This document shows positions 1 through 11,806 of a DNA stretch of 64,000 nt, piece by piece. Both the position numbers and the translations under genes were made by a program. The first letter of the stretch is position 1; each line of letters starts with the position of its first letter. The notes beneath the pieces were generated by a model. That model did not search any database. It was not told the DNA's origin and was given only the letters and a program-made list of their open reading frames with translations. The stretch is from Synechococcus sp. WH 5701 (lineage in GTDB: Bacteria; Cyanobacteriota; Cyanobacteriia; PCC-6307; Cyanobiaceae), in NCBI RefSeq assembly GCF_000153045.1, contig NZ_CH724160.1, positions 559,142-623,141 on the forward strand, written 5' to 3'.

Positions 1-15
1 AGAAGTTCCGTCGTC

Positions 16-1065
16 GTGGTCGCCGCTCTCTCCACCCGTCCAGCCGCCCTCCAGTCCGCCCCCGCGCTGGACAGCCGCCAGGCCCCCATCGCTGTGCGCA
101 CCCTGCCGCCGGTGGATGGCGACCTGGTGCGCTCGTACCTGCGCGACATCGGCCGCGTGCCGCTGCTGACCCATGAGCAGGAGATCACCCTGGGCCGTCA
201 GGTGCAGGAGCTGATGCGGCTGGAGGAAGCGGAGCAGGAACTGGAGATGCGCGCCGGAGGCCAGAAGCCGAGCGCGGCGGAATGGGCGAGCGCGGCGGGC
301 CTGAGCCCGGCGCTGCTGAAGCGCAAGCTGTCCAGCGGCCGGCGGGCGAAGGAGCGGATGGTGGCGGCGAACCTGCGCCTGGTGGTGAGCGTGGCGAAGA
401 AGTACACCAAGCGGAACATGGAACTGCTGGACCTGATCCAGGAAGGAACGATCGGTCTGGTGCGGGGAGTGGAGAAGTTCGACCCGACCCGTGGCTACAA
501 ATTCAGCACGTATGCGTACTGGTGGATCCGGCAGGGGATCACGCGGGCGATCGCGGAGAAGAGCCGCACGATCCGGCTGCCGATCCACATCACCGAAACG
601 CTGAACAAGCTGAAGAAAGGCCAGCGGGAACTGAGCCAGGAGCTGGGGCGGACACCCACACTGAGCGAACTGGCGGTGTGTGTGGAGCTGCCGGAGGAGG
701 AGGTGAAGGACCTGCTCTGCCGTGCGCGGCAACCGGTGAGCCTGGAGACGAAGGTGGGCGACGGAGAGGACACGGAACTGCTGGACCTGCTGCAGGGCGA
801 CGGGACGCTGCCGGCGGAGAGCGTGGACAGCGAGTGCCTGCGCGGCGACATGCGAGCGCTGCTGGAGCAGCTGCCTGAGCTGCAGCGGAGCGTGCTGAGC
901 ATGCGCTACGGCATCGATGTGGAGGAGCCCATGAGCCTCACCGGCATCGGCCGCATCCTGGGCATGAGCCGTGATCGCATCCGCAACCTCGAGCGCGACG
1001 GCCTCGCATCCCTGCGCCGCCTCAGCGATCAGGTGAAGGACTACAGCGACGCGGCCATGATCTGA
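16..1065 (+). CDS. Group 2 RpoD-family RNA polymerase sigma factor
   Basis: Directs RNA polymerase to promoters; in cyanobacteria group 2 sigma factors are non-essential relatives of RpoD used in stress, dark or nutrient responses. The 349-residue protein has the sigma-70 layout: region 1.2 ([17 protein letters not shown], about residues 40-56), region 2 core binding and -10 recognition ([12 protein letters not shown], then [10 protein letters not shown] and [10 protein letters not shown], about 119-180), region 3, and a region 4 helix-turn-helix near the C terminus ([19 protein letters not shown]). The long N-terminal extension of principal SigA proteins is absent. The start is uncertain: position 16 is GTG, and the frame stays open to the window edge, so a few residues may lie outside. 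It stands alone, followed by about 340 bp without a clear gene. The exact paralogue cannot be told by eye. Confidence 0.95.
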   Translation: MVAALSTRPAALQSAPALDSRQAPIAVRTLPPVDGDLVRSYLRDIGRVPLLTHEQEITLGRQVQELMRLEEAEQELEMRAGGQKPSAAEWASAAGLSPALLKRKLSSGRRAKERMVAANLRLVVSVAKKYTKRNMELLDLIQEGTIGLVRGVEKFDPTRGYKFSTYAYWWIRQGITRAIAEKSRTIRLPIHITETLNKLKKGQRELSQELGRTPTLSELAVCVELPEEEVKDLLCRARQPVSLETKVGDGEDTELLDLLQGDGTLPAESVDSECLRGDMRALLEQLPELQRSVLSMRYGIDVEEPMSLTGIGRILGMSRDRIRNLERDGLASLRRLSDQVKDYSDAAMI

Positions 1066-1408
1066 GCGTTGCCGGGATGGTGGCGGGGCATGGATCTAGC
1101 TCCAGCTTGATCCGGAAGATCGCCTGTGAAAGGATTCCGCTTCAAAGCAGATTCTTATCAGGAGATCGTTCGGACCTTGGCGGCCGTCACCCCTCCCTTC
1201 CAGCCATGAGCCCTCTACCCACCCTTGTTGCCACCAGCTTTGCCCTGCCTCTCAGCCAAGCCGATCTGGGCGCCATGAGTCTCCGAGGCCTGCACTGCGG
1301 TTCTGGAGCCACCTTTAATCTTCGCTTGCCCAACATCGATCCGATGCCGTTCCGCGATGTTGAGCAAGCCCACCCACCCCGGCCAGATTTAGCACTCATC
1401 AAGTGGGA
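1066..1408. other. Intergenic region without a recognisable gene
   Basis: Between the sigma factor and the leftward glycosyltransferase I see no convincing gene. Short open frames exist on both strands (for example + 1206 onward and - 1187-1402), but neither resembles a known family and the + frame runs antisense into the glycosyltransferase end. No strong hairpin with a T-run was found. The base composition changes from GC-rich to AT-rich across this stretch, so it may contain the left border of an acquired segment. Confidence 0.5.
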
Positions 1409-2287
1409 TCATGGAAGCATTTTCAGTAAGGTTTCCGTTGCTTCGATGTTTCGCTTTCGCAGCCGCTCAGCCAATGCTTCTGCAAGGCCTGGCCTGACCC
1501 TGTGCTTCGACCGGAGATCCTCGAGCCATGGCTCGTGCAATAGACCAATATTGTGATTTCCGATAATATTAAGGCCTAGCATCATGGCTTCAGCAGTTAT
1601 TCTTGAAAAACTTTCTATCCACAATGGCATGAACACTAGGCGCTGATTAGTTGCTAGCAATTGAATGAACTCAGGATACGCAAGCTTGGGTATGAGTCTG
1701 CACGGCAAGTCATGTTTTTTGCAGTAGTCCAGTGCACCTTGTGTATTCTTGACTAGTTGTGTGGAGTCCTGCACAGCTGCAAGGGGTATCCTCTTGGCTT
1801 CGCGTCTAAGCCGACTGAAAATGGGAAACCACTCTTCATGCCAGAAATTGCATTCGAGCACCCATGTCTTCGCCTGGCTGATCGATCGCCTCATCACACT
1901 CTCGTGAAAGTGTGTTTGGCAAATGACTAGTTGAGCAGCCAGAAAAAAATCAACTTGGCTCAATTCTTCTGGAGGCGCCGTGAGGTTTGGATAAAGACAG
2001 GGATTTCTCCTCTTAAGATAGTGGTGATCATGTTCAATGATTGCGAACCAGCTTCTTGACGTAATCAACCACTGCCGAGACTCATTTGAAAGATGACTAG
2101 CATTGCCAATAAGAATTGGTGCCTTTCTATATTTCTCAAGCCTGCTTGGCGTTGCTTCTCGGGTATTGATGCGTATTACATCTGTGTGCTTTAGTAGCCG
2201 TCGAATTAGCGCCTCGTCGCTTAGCTCTGCCCCGCCTGGATACTGCTCAGAGAACTGATCCGCTAGAAATAAGATCCCCATATTCAC
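1409..2287 (-). CDS. GT-B fold glycosyltransferase (GT4-like), AT-rich
   Basis: Probable sugar transferase for cell-surface polysaccharide. The 292-residue protein starts with a beta strand and loop typical of GT-B enzymes (MGILFLADQF, then YPGGAEL) and carries the C-terminal nucleotide-sugar binding E-x7-E motif (E225-S-F-S-R-I-T-A-E233), followed by a loop ending in GNHNIG. It is shorter than the usual 350-400 residues of GT4 enzymes, so it may be a compact or slightly reduced member. The gene is visibly AT-richer than its neighbours and uses A/T-ending codons freely, which suggests horizontal transfer. Next to it lie a decayed transposase and a GT32 gene, in keeping with a variable surface-glycan locus. 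The ATG at 2287 was chosen; the second Met (MGILF, two residues later) is an equally good start. Donor and acceptor are unknown. Confidence 0.7.
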   Translation of the reverse strand: MNMGILFLADQFSEQYPGGAELSDEALIRRLLKHTDVIRINTREATPSRLEKYRKAPILIGNASHLSNESRQWLITSRSWFAIIEHDHHYLKRRNPCLYPNLTAPPEELSQVDFFLAAQLVICQTHFHESVMRRSISQAKTWVLECNFWHEEWFPIFSRLRREAKRIPLAAVQDSTQLVKNTQGALDYCKKHDLPCRLIPKLAYPEFIQLLATNQRLVFMPLWIESFSRITAEAMMLGLNIIGNHNIGLLHEPWLEDLRSKHRVRPGLAEALAERLRKRNIEATETLLKMLP

Positions 2288-2370
2288 AAGGAAGAGGGCC
2301 TAATATCCTTATAGCAGAAGATGTGAGTTGTGGCTCAAGCCAGCGAATCCCTGATAAGTTTAGCAATATC

Positions 2371-2931
2371 ATGGGACTAATATTTGCCTATGTGCCTCGG
2401 AGCGCAGGCCAGGAACGGCTTCATGGCTGGAAGCGGCTTGAGTTCGACGATTACGCGCATACCGCTGCCAGGAAGTGCACTAAACGGGAGAAGTACCTGG
2501 CTGAGATGGAGGAGGGGATGCCGTGGCAGGCGCTGATCGACCCGATGAAGCCCCACGATCCCAAAACCAGCAAGAAGGGCGGACATCCCCCACTCGCCAC
2601 CATGCTGCTAATCCACTTGTTGCAGCAATGGTACAGCCTCAAAGATCCGGCGATGGATGAGACACTGATTGAGGTGTAGTTAATGTGTCGTTTCGCTGGT
2701 ATTGGCCTGATCTGCGATCATATCCCCGATCAGACGACGATCCTGAGCTTCCGCCACTTGCTCGAGAAGCACAACCTGGCCAAACAGGTCATACAGACCG
2801 TCAAGGCCAATCTCGAGGCCACCTTGATCGTCGCCACCAGCCCCACCAAGGCAGGCGAACCTGGTGGTGAACCTGAGATGAACAGAAGAGGAGCAGCTCC
2901 CTGCGTCCGTCGGCGTTCAGCCTGGGGGTGA
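2371..2931 (+). pseudogene. Decayed IS5-family transposase remnant
   Basis: N-terminal half of an IS5-type transposase. The recognisable part runs from KREKYLAEMEEGMPWQALI through MLLIHLLQQWYSLKDPAMDETL and, after a stop, MCRFAGIGLICDHIPDQTT and ILSFRHLLEKHNLAKQV. Both parts are in one reading frame and are separated only by an in-frame TAG at 2677-2679, a nonsense mutation at the family's ETLYDS/MRRF region. Further on, the segment with the first catalytic Asp is shortened and reads NLEATLIVATSPTK where intact relatives have a D-A-T motif; similarity fades at about 2890 (PEMNRRG). The second half with the other catalytic residues is missing. No terminal repeats could be matched. The remnant abuts the 3' end of the convergent GT32 gene, which it may have truncated. 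Confidence 0.85.
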
Positions 2932-3645
2932 TTGGCGCCATGACCCAGCGCAGCAGTGGAAGGCGAAGGTATTAAGGCCATATTGAGCTTTGGTACTGGC
3001 GATCATCTCCGCCGGTAGCACAACAATCCCATCACGGAGTTGCTGCATGCGGTTGGTCCAGCGGAAGCCATGGTGTTCAGCTGCCAGGCCGTAGATTCCG
3101 GGAGCGATCGGATCGCGGTGCCAGCTGCCATCGGGCTCGACGAATGGGCGGTTCTCGTAGTAGGCCAAGCAAGAGAGCAGGAACGGATGGTCGGGAACTG
3201 CGCCCAACACTGCCGCCTGAAGGCCGATGCCAGGTGGAGGGCCCTGGCGTTCTTCTGGCCTTCTGCGCCCATCCGCGTCCAGCCAGGCAACGCCGTTTTC
3301 CGCGTCGAAGGCCATGGGATTGAACTCCACGGCCGTAAACGCGTCGTAGCCGAGCAGGGGCTCCAGCGAGCGTATGGCCAGCACATCCGCGTCGAGATAT
3401 ACCCCCCCGTGCTGAACAAGAACCCAAAGCCGCAGGACATCCGATGCAAAGGCCCACTGCTTCAGCGCGATCGCCTGTTGAGCGAAGAGCGGCAGGTCGT
3501 TCTGATCGAAGTCGGCCAGGGACCAGTGCCGGATCCGGAAGTCGGGCATCACCTGCGCCCAGGATGCCAGACAGCGACGGATGAGGTCAGGCCTGGGCTC
3601 ATCACTGAGCCAGAGATAGTGAAGGATTCTGGGAATCAAAGACAT
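2917..3645 (-). CDS. GT32-family glycosyltransferase (DXD sugar transferase)
   Basis: Predicted retaining glycosyltransferase of the Gly_transf_sug/GT32 group, acting on glycans at the cytoplasmic membrane or cell surface. The N terminus IPRILHYLWL is the family's opening (I-P-K-x-I-H-x-x-W type). The middle shows ALKQWAFASDVLRLWVLVQH, then GGVYLDADV with the metal-binding D85-A-D87, and the C-terminal FAFHCCAGSW is the usual Hxx..GSW end. It is 242 residues long and stops eight codons after SW, while many relatives continue with a short basic tail; this end overlaps the transposase remnant, so slight 3' truncation is possible. Start ATG at 3645. It probably belongs to the same accessory glycan locus as the AT-rich glycosyltransferase upstream in the window. 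Specificity cannot be inferred. Confidence 0.85.
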   Translation of the reverse strand: MSLIPRILHYLWLSDEPRPDLIRRCLASWAQVMPDFRIRHWSLADFDQNDLPLFAQQAIALKQWAFASDVLRLWVLVQHGGVYLDADVLAIRSLEPLLGYDAFTAVEFNPMAFDAENGVAWLDADGRRRPEERQGPPPGIGLQAAVLGAVPDHPFLLSCLAYYENRPFVEPDGSWHRDPIAPGIYGLAAEHHGFRWTNRMQQLRDGIVVLPAEMIASTKAQYGLNTFAFHCCAGSWRQSPPG

Positions 3646-4218
3646 CTCCGCTCAAGGATGCACTGATGGTATTGAGCTCCGGCAAGGCGGCGCCATCGTC
3701 AACCAGTAGTCTGGTCGTGCCACTGGGTGCCAGGTCTACTTAACGGACTAAAGCGGTGCTGCCCCACCAAGGATCTGGCTGATCATCCAGCCCTGCAGCA
3801 CCTGCCCAAACTCCTGCAGGCGGGCCTCGTTGATCAGTAGACGAACGTGGAGTCTGAGGGCCAACTCTCGTAGCAAAGGCCTTGGACCTAGTTCAACACC
3901 TCGCGATGGCGCCGGCCAACCCGCTCCAGATCTCACGGCGAAAGCGGCCGTTCGGGATGGCCTTGAGAATGCGGATCAGGTCGGACTGGGTGAGGTCCTT
4001 TGCAGGGAACGGGTGCAGTCGTCAGGTCCGGGACTGCGAAATGAGGTTGAATGCGACTTTCTTTGTGATCGCAAGCAGCAGTGGTGATGTCAGGAGACAT
4101 GGCTGCGCACGCGCCTGCATCTCTGCAACGATTCCCAGGTAAAATTCTTTATGGATAGCGGGGGATGGTCATCCTTCGCTCGACATTGATACAGTGCGTT
4201 GTTTCCGTGTGATCGTGG
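3646..4218. other. Gene-poor stretch with possible degraded coding DNA
   Basis: No intact gene is convincing in these 570 bases. On the minus strand, out-of-frame pieces read like protein: DLIRILKAIPNGRFRREIW around 3935-4000 and, in a different frame, LINEARLQEFGQVLQGWMI around 3765-3830. The frame break and a stop between them suggest a decayed gene, possibly another insertion-sequence relic, but I do not recognise the family. The last 80 bases before the + strand gene at 4219 are slightly AT-richer and may hold its promoter. Confidence 0.4.
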
Positions 4219-5790
4219 ATGCGGCGGCTCCCTGACTCAGGCCTTATTGGCGAAAAAATTCTGGCCCCATTCGCTCTTTCGGGCCCGGGGGTCGTTCGTC
4301 AGTTTTATGCCTGTCTGGCAGCGGGAGTGTTGTTGGTTCTCCCGATCATTCTCTTCGTTCATCGCTACATCGACGACTACGGCCGCTCGATGGACGGAGA
4401 ATTCCGCTGGACTCAGGTGGGGCGTCCCCTGGCCGATGGTCTGTTCGCCCTGGTGAATCTGGGATCGCCAGCCGTGGCCGTGGCGCCACTGCATCAGCTC
4501 CTGGCCGTTGGGGTGCTGGCTCTGATGGCCGTGGTGGCCGCCCGTGCCTATGGCCTGCGCTCACCCCTCTGGAGCGCCCTGGCCACACTTCCATTGCTGG
4601 GGCAGCCCTATGCCCTGGAGAACCTGTCCTACGGGTTCGACTGTCTGGCGATGGCCCTGGCCCTGGGGTTGGCGGTTGTGGCTGCCGTGGTGCTCCACCG
4701 GGCCGTGTCGAGGCTGGGGCTGCTGCTGAGCTCGGCTTTGTTGCTGGCCTCCCTCTGCCTCTACCAGCCAGCCACCAGCGGCTTTCTGCCCTTTGCGCTG
4801 ATGTTGGTGGTGGGGGAAACCCTGGGTCTGGCGGCGCCGGTGCCTGCGAGGCCCTCCCTCCTGCGCATGCTGGGGCGGGTGCTGGCCGCTTATGGCCTCG
4901 CCCTGGCCAGCTACATGACGTTGATGCGGCTGGTGCTGCAGGAGCGCACGTCCTACGCCACCGAACAGGGCCGGGCGCTCCCCCTCGACGCGGCCCTGCC
5001 CGCCCAGCTCCTCCGCCATGCCCTGGAGTTCTGGCAGATCCTCTTCGACGACTGGAGCCGCTGGCCCATCAGTGTCCCCTGGCTGTTACTGGTGCTGGCC
5101 TATGCCGTCGTGGTCTGGATCGCTGTCGGGCGGTGGCCGAAGGCCCGCCGTGGCCGCCCGGCGATGTTGGCCTGCACAGCTCTGGTGCTGGGGATCGTGG
5201 CACTGATCGCCCTGGTGTCCCCCGGCGCCCTGCTGGGCCTGGAGGATCCCCTGGCTAGGGTGCCGCGCCTGTTGCTCTTTGTTGGTCCGTTGCTCTCGGC
5301 ACTGGCCCTGCAGATCGTGGCGGGGACGACCCAGCTCCGCTGGAGGGTGATCCCCCGCGCAGCGGTGGCGGCCCTGGCCTGGTTGCTGGTGGTCGTGGCC
5401 TATGCCTATGGCCATGCCACCTCGGTCCAGGCGATTTATGAACAAGGGCGGATCTCGCGGCTGATCGACGGGATCTCCCGGCTGCAGGTGCAGCTGCCGG
5501 AGGCCAGGATCACGTCGATCCGCTTCGAAGGTGGGATGCCCCAGTCCCCGGTGCTGCGCAACAGCCAGACCAAGTTCCCCCTGCTGGACCGCTTGGTGCC
5601 CCGGCTGATCAACGACGACTGGAGCTGGGGACGCAAGCAGCTTCAGTTCCATGGCCTGGAGCTCAAGCGCAGCCAGCTGGAGCCGGAGGCGTTCCGTGAT
5701 GAGCCCTGCGTTCCTTCGGACACCACTGCCTGCAGCTCCGAGTACAGCCTGCAAGTGCAGGACGAGACCCTGTTGGTGCGCATGCTTTGA
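4219..5790 (+). CDS. GtrII-like polytopic membrane glucosyltransferase
   Basis: Predicted integral membrane protein of the glucosyl transferase GtrII family, whose members add glucosyl groups from a polyprenyl-phosphate donor to surface polysaccharide outside the cytoplasmic membrane. The 523 residues contain about ten hydrophobic segments (for example FYACLAAGVLLVLPIILFV near 30-50, and repeated Leu/Ala/Val stretches to about residue 400), followed by a hydrophilic C-terminal domain of about 110 residues. An early loop with YIDDYGRSMDG and the segment ALENLSYGFDCL resemble the conserved extracytoplasmic loops of the family. The ATG at 4219 was chosen because the frame is closed by TGA at 4210. 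Family assignment is by pattern and moderately sure; a generic glycan-related membrane protein is the alternative. Confidence 0.75.
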   Translation: MRRLPDSGLIGEKILAPFALSGPGVVRQFYACLAAGVLLVLPIILFVHRYIDDYGRSMDGEFRWTQVGRPLADGLFALVNLGSPAVAVAPLHQLLAVGVLALMAVVAARAYGLRSPLWSALATLPLLGQPYALENLSYGFDCLAMALALGLAVVAAVVLHRAVSRLGLLLSSALLLASLCLYQPATSGFLPFALMLVVGETLGLAAPVPARPSLLRMLGRVLAAYGLALASYMTLMRLVLQERTSYATEQGRALPLDAALPAQLLRHALEFWQILFDDWSRWPISVPWLLLVLAYAVVVWIAVGRWPKARRGRPAMLACTALVLGIVALIALVSPGALLGLEDPLARVPRLLLFVGPLLSALALQIVAGTTQLRWRVIPRAAVAALAWLLVVVAYAYGHATSVQAIYEQGRISRLIDGISRLQVQLPEARITSIRFEGGMPQSPVLRNSQTKFPLLDRLVPRLINDDWSWGRKQLQFHGLELKRSQLEPEAFRDEPCVPSDTTACSSEYSLQVQDETLLVRML

Positions 5791-5794
5791 ATCT

Positions 5795-6948
<1,154 letters not shown>

Positions 6949-6949
<1 letters not shown>

Positions 6950-7968
6950 TGACCACCATGCCCCAGGTGTTGTGTTTCGGAGAGGCGATTGTGGATCGCC
7001 TCGGCCCCCCGGGCGGTGACCCTGCCACCGATCTGCCCGTCGAGGACTGTCTCGGTGGCGCGCCCGCCAATGTGGCCTGCGCCCTGGCCAGGCTGGGCAC
7101 GGGCTCGGCCCTGCTGGGGCGCCTCGGCGAGGACGCGATCGGGGCCGCCTTCGGCGATCTCTTCGCTGCCCGGGGGGTGGACACCCGGGCCGTGCAGTGG
7201 GATCCGGTGCGGCCCAGTCGCACGGTGCTGGTGCGGCGCAACAGTACGGGAGATCGCAGTTTCGGTGGCTTCGCCGGTGAGCGGGGGGACGGGTTCGCTG
7301 ATCAGGCCGTGGAGGCTTCTGCCCTGGCGGGACCGCTGGAAGAGCTGATCGCGGCTGCCCGCTGGTTGCTGGTGGGCACCATCCCGCTGGCCTCTGAGGC
7401 CTCAGCCGCTGCCCTGCACCTGGCCCAGCGCCGAGCCGAGTCGGCCGGGATTCCGCTGGCTCTTGATGTGAACTGGCGCCCCACCTTCTGGCCCGGCTCC
7501 CCCGAGCAGGCACTGGCCGACATCAGGCCCTTGCTGGCCGGTGCAGCCTTGATCAAGGTCTCCGCCGAGGAGGCCGACTGGATTGCCGGCAGTCGTGACC
7601 CCCAGCGGATCAGCGCCTCCCTGCCCCAGGGTCCGGCGGTACTGATCACCGATGGCCCCGGCGCCCTGAGCTGGTGGCTGGGCGGTCACGCCGGTCGCCT
7701 CGGGGCCTTCAGGGTGCCCGTAGTGGACACCACCGGCGCCGGCGACGCCTTCCTGGCGGGACTGCTGCACCGTCTTTGCCAGGAGCCGGAGCTGCTGGCC
7801 TCAGGCAGCGCGGAGCGCGTGCGGGAAGCCATGCGCTTTGCCAGTGCCTGCGGCGCCCTGGTCTGCCGCGGTGCCGGGGCGATCGATCCACAGCCTACCC
7901 AGGCTCAGGTGCTGGCGTTTCTGGCGGATATTGGTTCTCAGAATGACGGCAGCATGGGAGGTTGTTGA
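6949..7968 (+). CDS. PfkB-family carbohydrate kinase (fructokinase/ribokinase type)
   Basis: ATP-dependent sugar kinase; closest in look to bacterial fructokinases, which would feed fructose from sucrose or other glycosides into glycolysis. Family marks: N-terminal LCFGEAIVDRLGPPGGD, then GGAPANVACALARLG (PfkB signature 1 region), and signature 2 VVDTTGAGDAFLAGLL with the catalytic base D266 and the anion hole GAG. Length (339 residues) is normal. ATG at 6949 overlaps the mutY stop by the ATGA arrangement, and the glycosyltransferase at 7972 begins three bases after its stop, so the three genes may form one unit. A link to sucrose metabolism is an inference from the neighbouring glycosyltransferase only; substrate may differ. 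Confidence 0.88.
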
Positions 7969-7971
7969 AAC

Positions 7972-9693
7972 ATGCAGTTGAACGAACTGTCGATCTTTCA
8001 CCCACCTGGTCAGCTAGCCCGTCCCAGTAATCCGTTCGGAAAAGATATTGCTAACGCTCAGCTTTACCGTGGTCTACTCAGCCATGGTGGCTATAAGCGA
8101 ATTCATATTCTCAATCAACTGGGTCTGACTGATGAGCAACTGAGCCAAGGCCTTGATCCATCTGGTGATTCCCAATGTGCCATCAGTGGGGGCTCATTGA
8201 TGTCGACGGAAATTCCCGCCCGCTGTGGTGTGCTCTTAAGGGGGCAGCCCTATCTGTCCGAGCTGGCCTGGATCCGCCGTCGCGCTAGCTCCGATGCTGC
8301 CTACAGTCTTGTAGGGCTGATCCATACCATTGCCCCACCGGCGATTCGGGAATCCATCGGCGCTGCCGCAATTGCTCCAGTGCATGAGTGGGATGCGTTG
8401 ATCTGTACCTCCCCATCCGTGCACCAGTCCATGGTGCAAATGTTTGACAGTTGGAGCGAGCACCTCTCGGAACGGCTTGGCGCATGCCGCTCTCCCCGCC
8501 CCCAGTTGCCCATCATTCCCTTGGCTGTTGATGTTGAGGCGATTGCCGAAAATGCCTCTAACCTTCAGGCCCGCCAGCGCTTGCGGAGCAAGCATGCAAT
8601 TGCGGAAGATGAATCGCTCGTGCTTTGGGTCGGCCGGCTTTCATTTTATGAAAAAGCCTTCCCTCAGGCTATGTTTCAGGCTCTACAGGATGCCTCAGTT
8701 TCCTCTGGCCAACGTGTCCACTTCGGCCTGTATGGATGGTTTCCTGGTGGAGAAGAAGACCGAAAGCATTATATTGAGGCAGCGACGACCTGCGCACCGG
8801 ATGTGAATGTCATATTTTGGGATGGAAATGATAAAGATCTGCTCGCCGATTGCTGGGCTGCCGCAGACATTTTTTTATCGCTGGTCGATAACATTCAGGA
8901 AACATTCGGATTGACGCCAGTCGAAGCCATGGCTGCAGGCCTTCCCGTCGTCGCCAGTGACTGGGACGGTTATCGAGCTACAATTCGAAATGGGCTGGAT
9001 GGATTTCTGATCCCTACTTTGGCAGCCCCGGGCTCTCGACTCGGGGGTGTGATGGCAGATCTGCATGCCCTGGGTCTTGAGACGTATCAGGGGTATGTGG
9101 GATCGGTGGCACAGCACACAGCCGTGCATGTTGGTCGGGCCGCCGAGGCCTTGCGCCTGTTGATTACCTCGCCCCAGATGCGGGCAGCCATGGGAGCTTC
9201 GGCGGCACGTCGAGCGCGGGAGTGTTTCAGCTGGCCCGTGGTGATCGCCCAGTACAAGGAGTTGTTCCAGGAGTTGGCAGCCCGTCGAGAGACAGCGGCC
9301 TTGAATCAAGCGCCTCGATCCAGGATTGCCGTCCACCCACTCCGGGGGGAGCCGTTCGCTGACTTTGTTGGCTTTGCTACCCAGGTTCTGCGCCCCAGAA
9401 GCTCACTCAGGCTGCGAGGTGAGTTGCCTGGCACTGGGTTTGATCGTGTCAATCAGGTTGCCCTGAATCGGGCCTTTAGTCGCCTGCATGGAACACCTGA
9501 GGAAGCACGGCGGATCCTGGAGCTGCTGGCTGCCGAGCCGGGCTTGACGGCAGCGACACTTCTTCAGTCTTTCCCGCCGGCCAGGGCGGAATTCATCATC
9601 CTGACCATTGTCTGGCTGGCGAAACTGGGATTGCTGGATTGGCTGGAAGCTTCCCCAGGCTCAGCATCGATTGTTCAACAGTCTGGAGCCTGA
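7972..9693 (+). CDS. GT4-family glycosyltransferase with C-terminal extension
   Basis: Retaining nucleotide-sugar glycosyltransferase, GT-B fold. The catalytic half contains LVLWVGRLSFYEKAFPQAM, the loop FWDGNDKDLLADCW, and the hallmark E-x7-E (E310-TFGLTPV-E318) followed by AMAAGLPVVASDWDGYRATI with the usual G-x-x-G-x-L end (NGLDGFLI). The N-terminal half (about 1-200) begins with a FHPP/GxxPSNPFGKDI region resembling the acceptor-binding part. Beyond the GT domain (after about residue 440) is a 130-residue extension of unknown role. The protein is 573 residues, long for GT4. Codon use is less GC-biased than in the flanking mutY and tsaE, which hints at a separate history. Its 3' end overlaps the convergent tsaE gene by 19 bp. 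Confidence 0.88.
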   Translation: MQLNELSIFHPPGQLARPSNPFGKDIANAQLYRGLLSHGGYKRIHILNQLGLTDEQLSQGLDPSGDSQCAISGGSLMSTEIPARCGVLLRGQPYLSELAWIRRRASSDAAYSLVGLIHTIAPPAIRESIGAAAIAPVHEWDALICTSPSVHQSMVQMFDSWSEHLSERLGACRSPRPQLPIIPLAVDVEAIAENASNLQARQRLRSKHAIAEDESLVLWVGRLSFYEKAFPQAMFQALQDASVSSGQRVHFGLYGWFPGGEEDRKHYIEAATTCAPDVNVIFWDGNDKDLLADCWAAADIFLSLVDNIQETFGLTPVEAMAAGLPVVASDWDGYRATIRNGLDGFLIPTLAAPGSRLGGVMADLHALGLETYQGYVGSVAQHTAVHVGRAAEALRLLITSPQMRAAMGASAARRARECFSWPVVIAQYKELFQELAARRETAALNQAPRSRIAVHPLRGEPFADFVGFATQVLRPRSSLRLRGELPGTGFDRVNQVALNRAFSRLHGTPEEARRILELLAAEPGLTAATLLQSFPPARAEFIILTIVWLAKLGLLDWLEASPGSASIVQQSGA

Positions 9694-10148
9694 ACCAGGG
9701 CTCGGCGACCGTCAGCATCGATCAGCAGGTGCACCTGCCAGGCCGGCCCGGGCGTGAAGCTCAGCCGCTCGGGCCATTCCACTGCCAGCACCGCCTCCAG
9801 GGCCAGGGCTTCTTCTTCCTCCTGAGCGAACAGCTCTGCGGCCGCTTCGGGCTGCTCCAGGCGGTAGAGGTCGAGGTGCACCAGGTCGGTGTCGTGGCCG
9901 GTGCGCTGACCGCGGTAGTGCTGAGCCAGGGCGAAGGTGGGGCTGGTGATCGGCTCGGTGATCCCCAGGCCCTGGGCCAGGCCCTGCACCAGGCAGGTCT
10001 TGCCGGCGCCGAGATCGCCCTGCAGCAGCAGCAGCCGGGGACCCTCGTTCAGCAGCAAGGCCGCCAGTTCACCCCCCAGCTGACGGGTGGCCGCGGCGTC
10101 GATCAGATGCTGCTGCCAGCCCTGCCTGCACCCGTTGCGCTCGCCCAT
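9675..10148 (-). CDS. tsaE: TsaE, ATPase of tRNA threonylcarbamoyladenosine synthesis
   Basis: P-loop ATPase that works with TsaB and TsaD to load the t6A37 modification on tRNAs reading ANN codons. The 157-residue protein has the Walker A motif GDLGAGKT (residues 44-51), then LVQGLAQGLG and the strongly conserved TSPTFAL. LVHLDLYRLE and VEWPERL correspond to the Walker B-like and C-terminal conserved segments. Length agrees with the family (about 150). Start ATG at 10148. It lies tail-to-tail with the GT4 gene and head-to-head with ahcY, so it probably has its own promoter in the 100 bp before ahcY. Confidence 0.95.
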   Translation of the reverse strand: MGERNGCRQGWQQHLIDAAATRQLGGELAALLLNEGPRLLLLQGDLGAGKTCLVQGLAQGLGITEPITSPTFALAQHYRGQRTGHDTDLVHLDLYRLEQPEAAAELFAQEEEEALALEAVLAVEWPERLSFTPGPAWQVHLLIDADGRRALVQAPDC

Positions 10149-10251
10149 GCCCTCGCACCGCCTGTAGATTCAGCTCCAGCGAGCCCGAAGCCTCGGCGTC
10201 TCTGCAGATATTTCAACCCATCGTCCTCCCTTGAGGGAGCGTCTTCAACCC

Positions 10252-11712
<1,461 letters not shown>

Positions 11713-11806
11713 GTTCGTCCCTGGTACCGCGGCTGCTGGGAAAGCCTCAGCAGCCTGGGCAGGTCGCCGCCCATGGAAGACTTGCGGGCAGCTCAGATGA
11801 CCCCGG

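Noticed and set aside
1077..1556. Open + frame of 159 codons after the sigma factor
   Set aside because: Low-complexity composition, no family resemblance and its second half is antisense to the glycosyltransferase gene.
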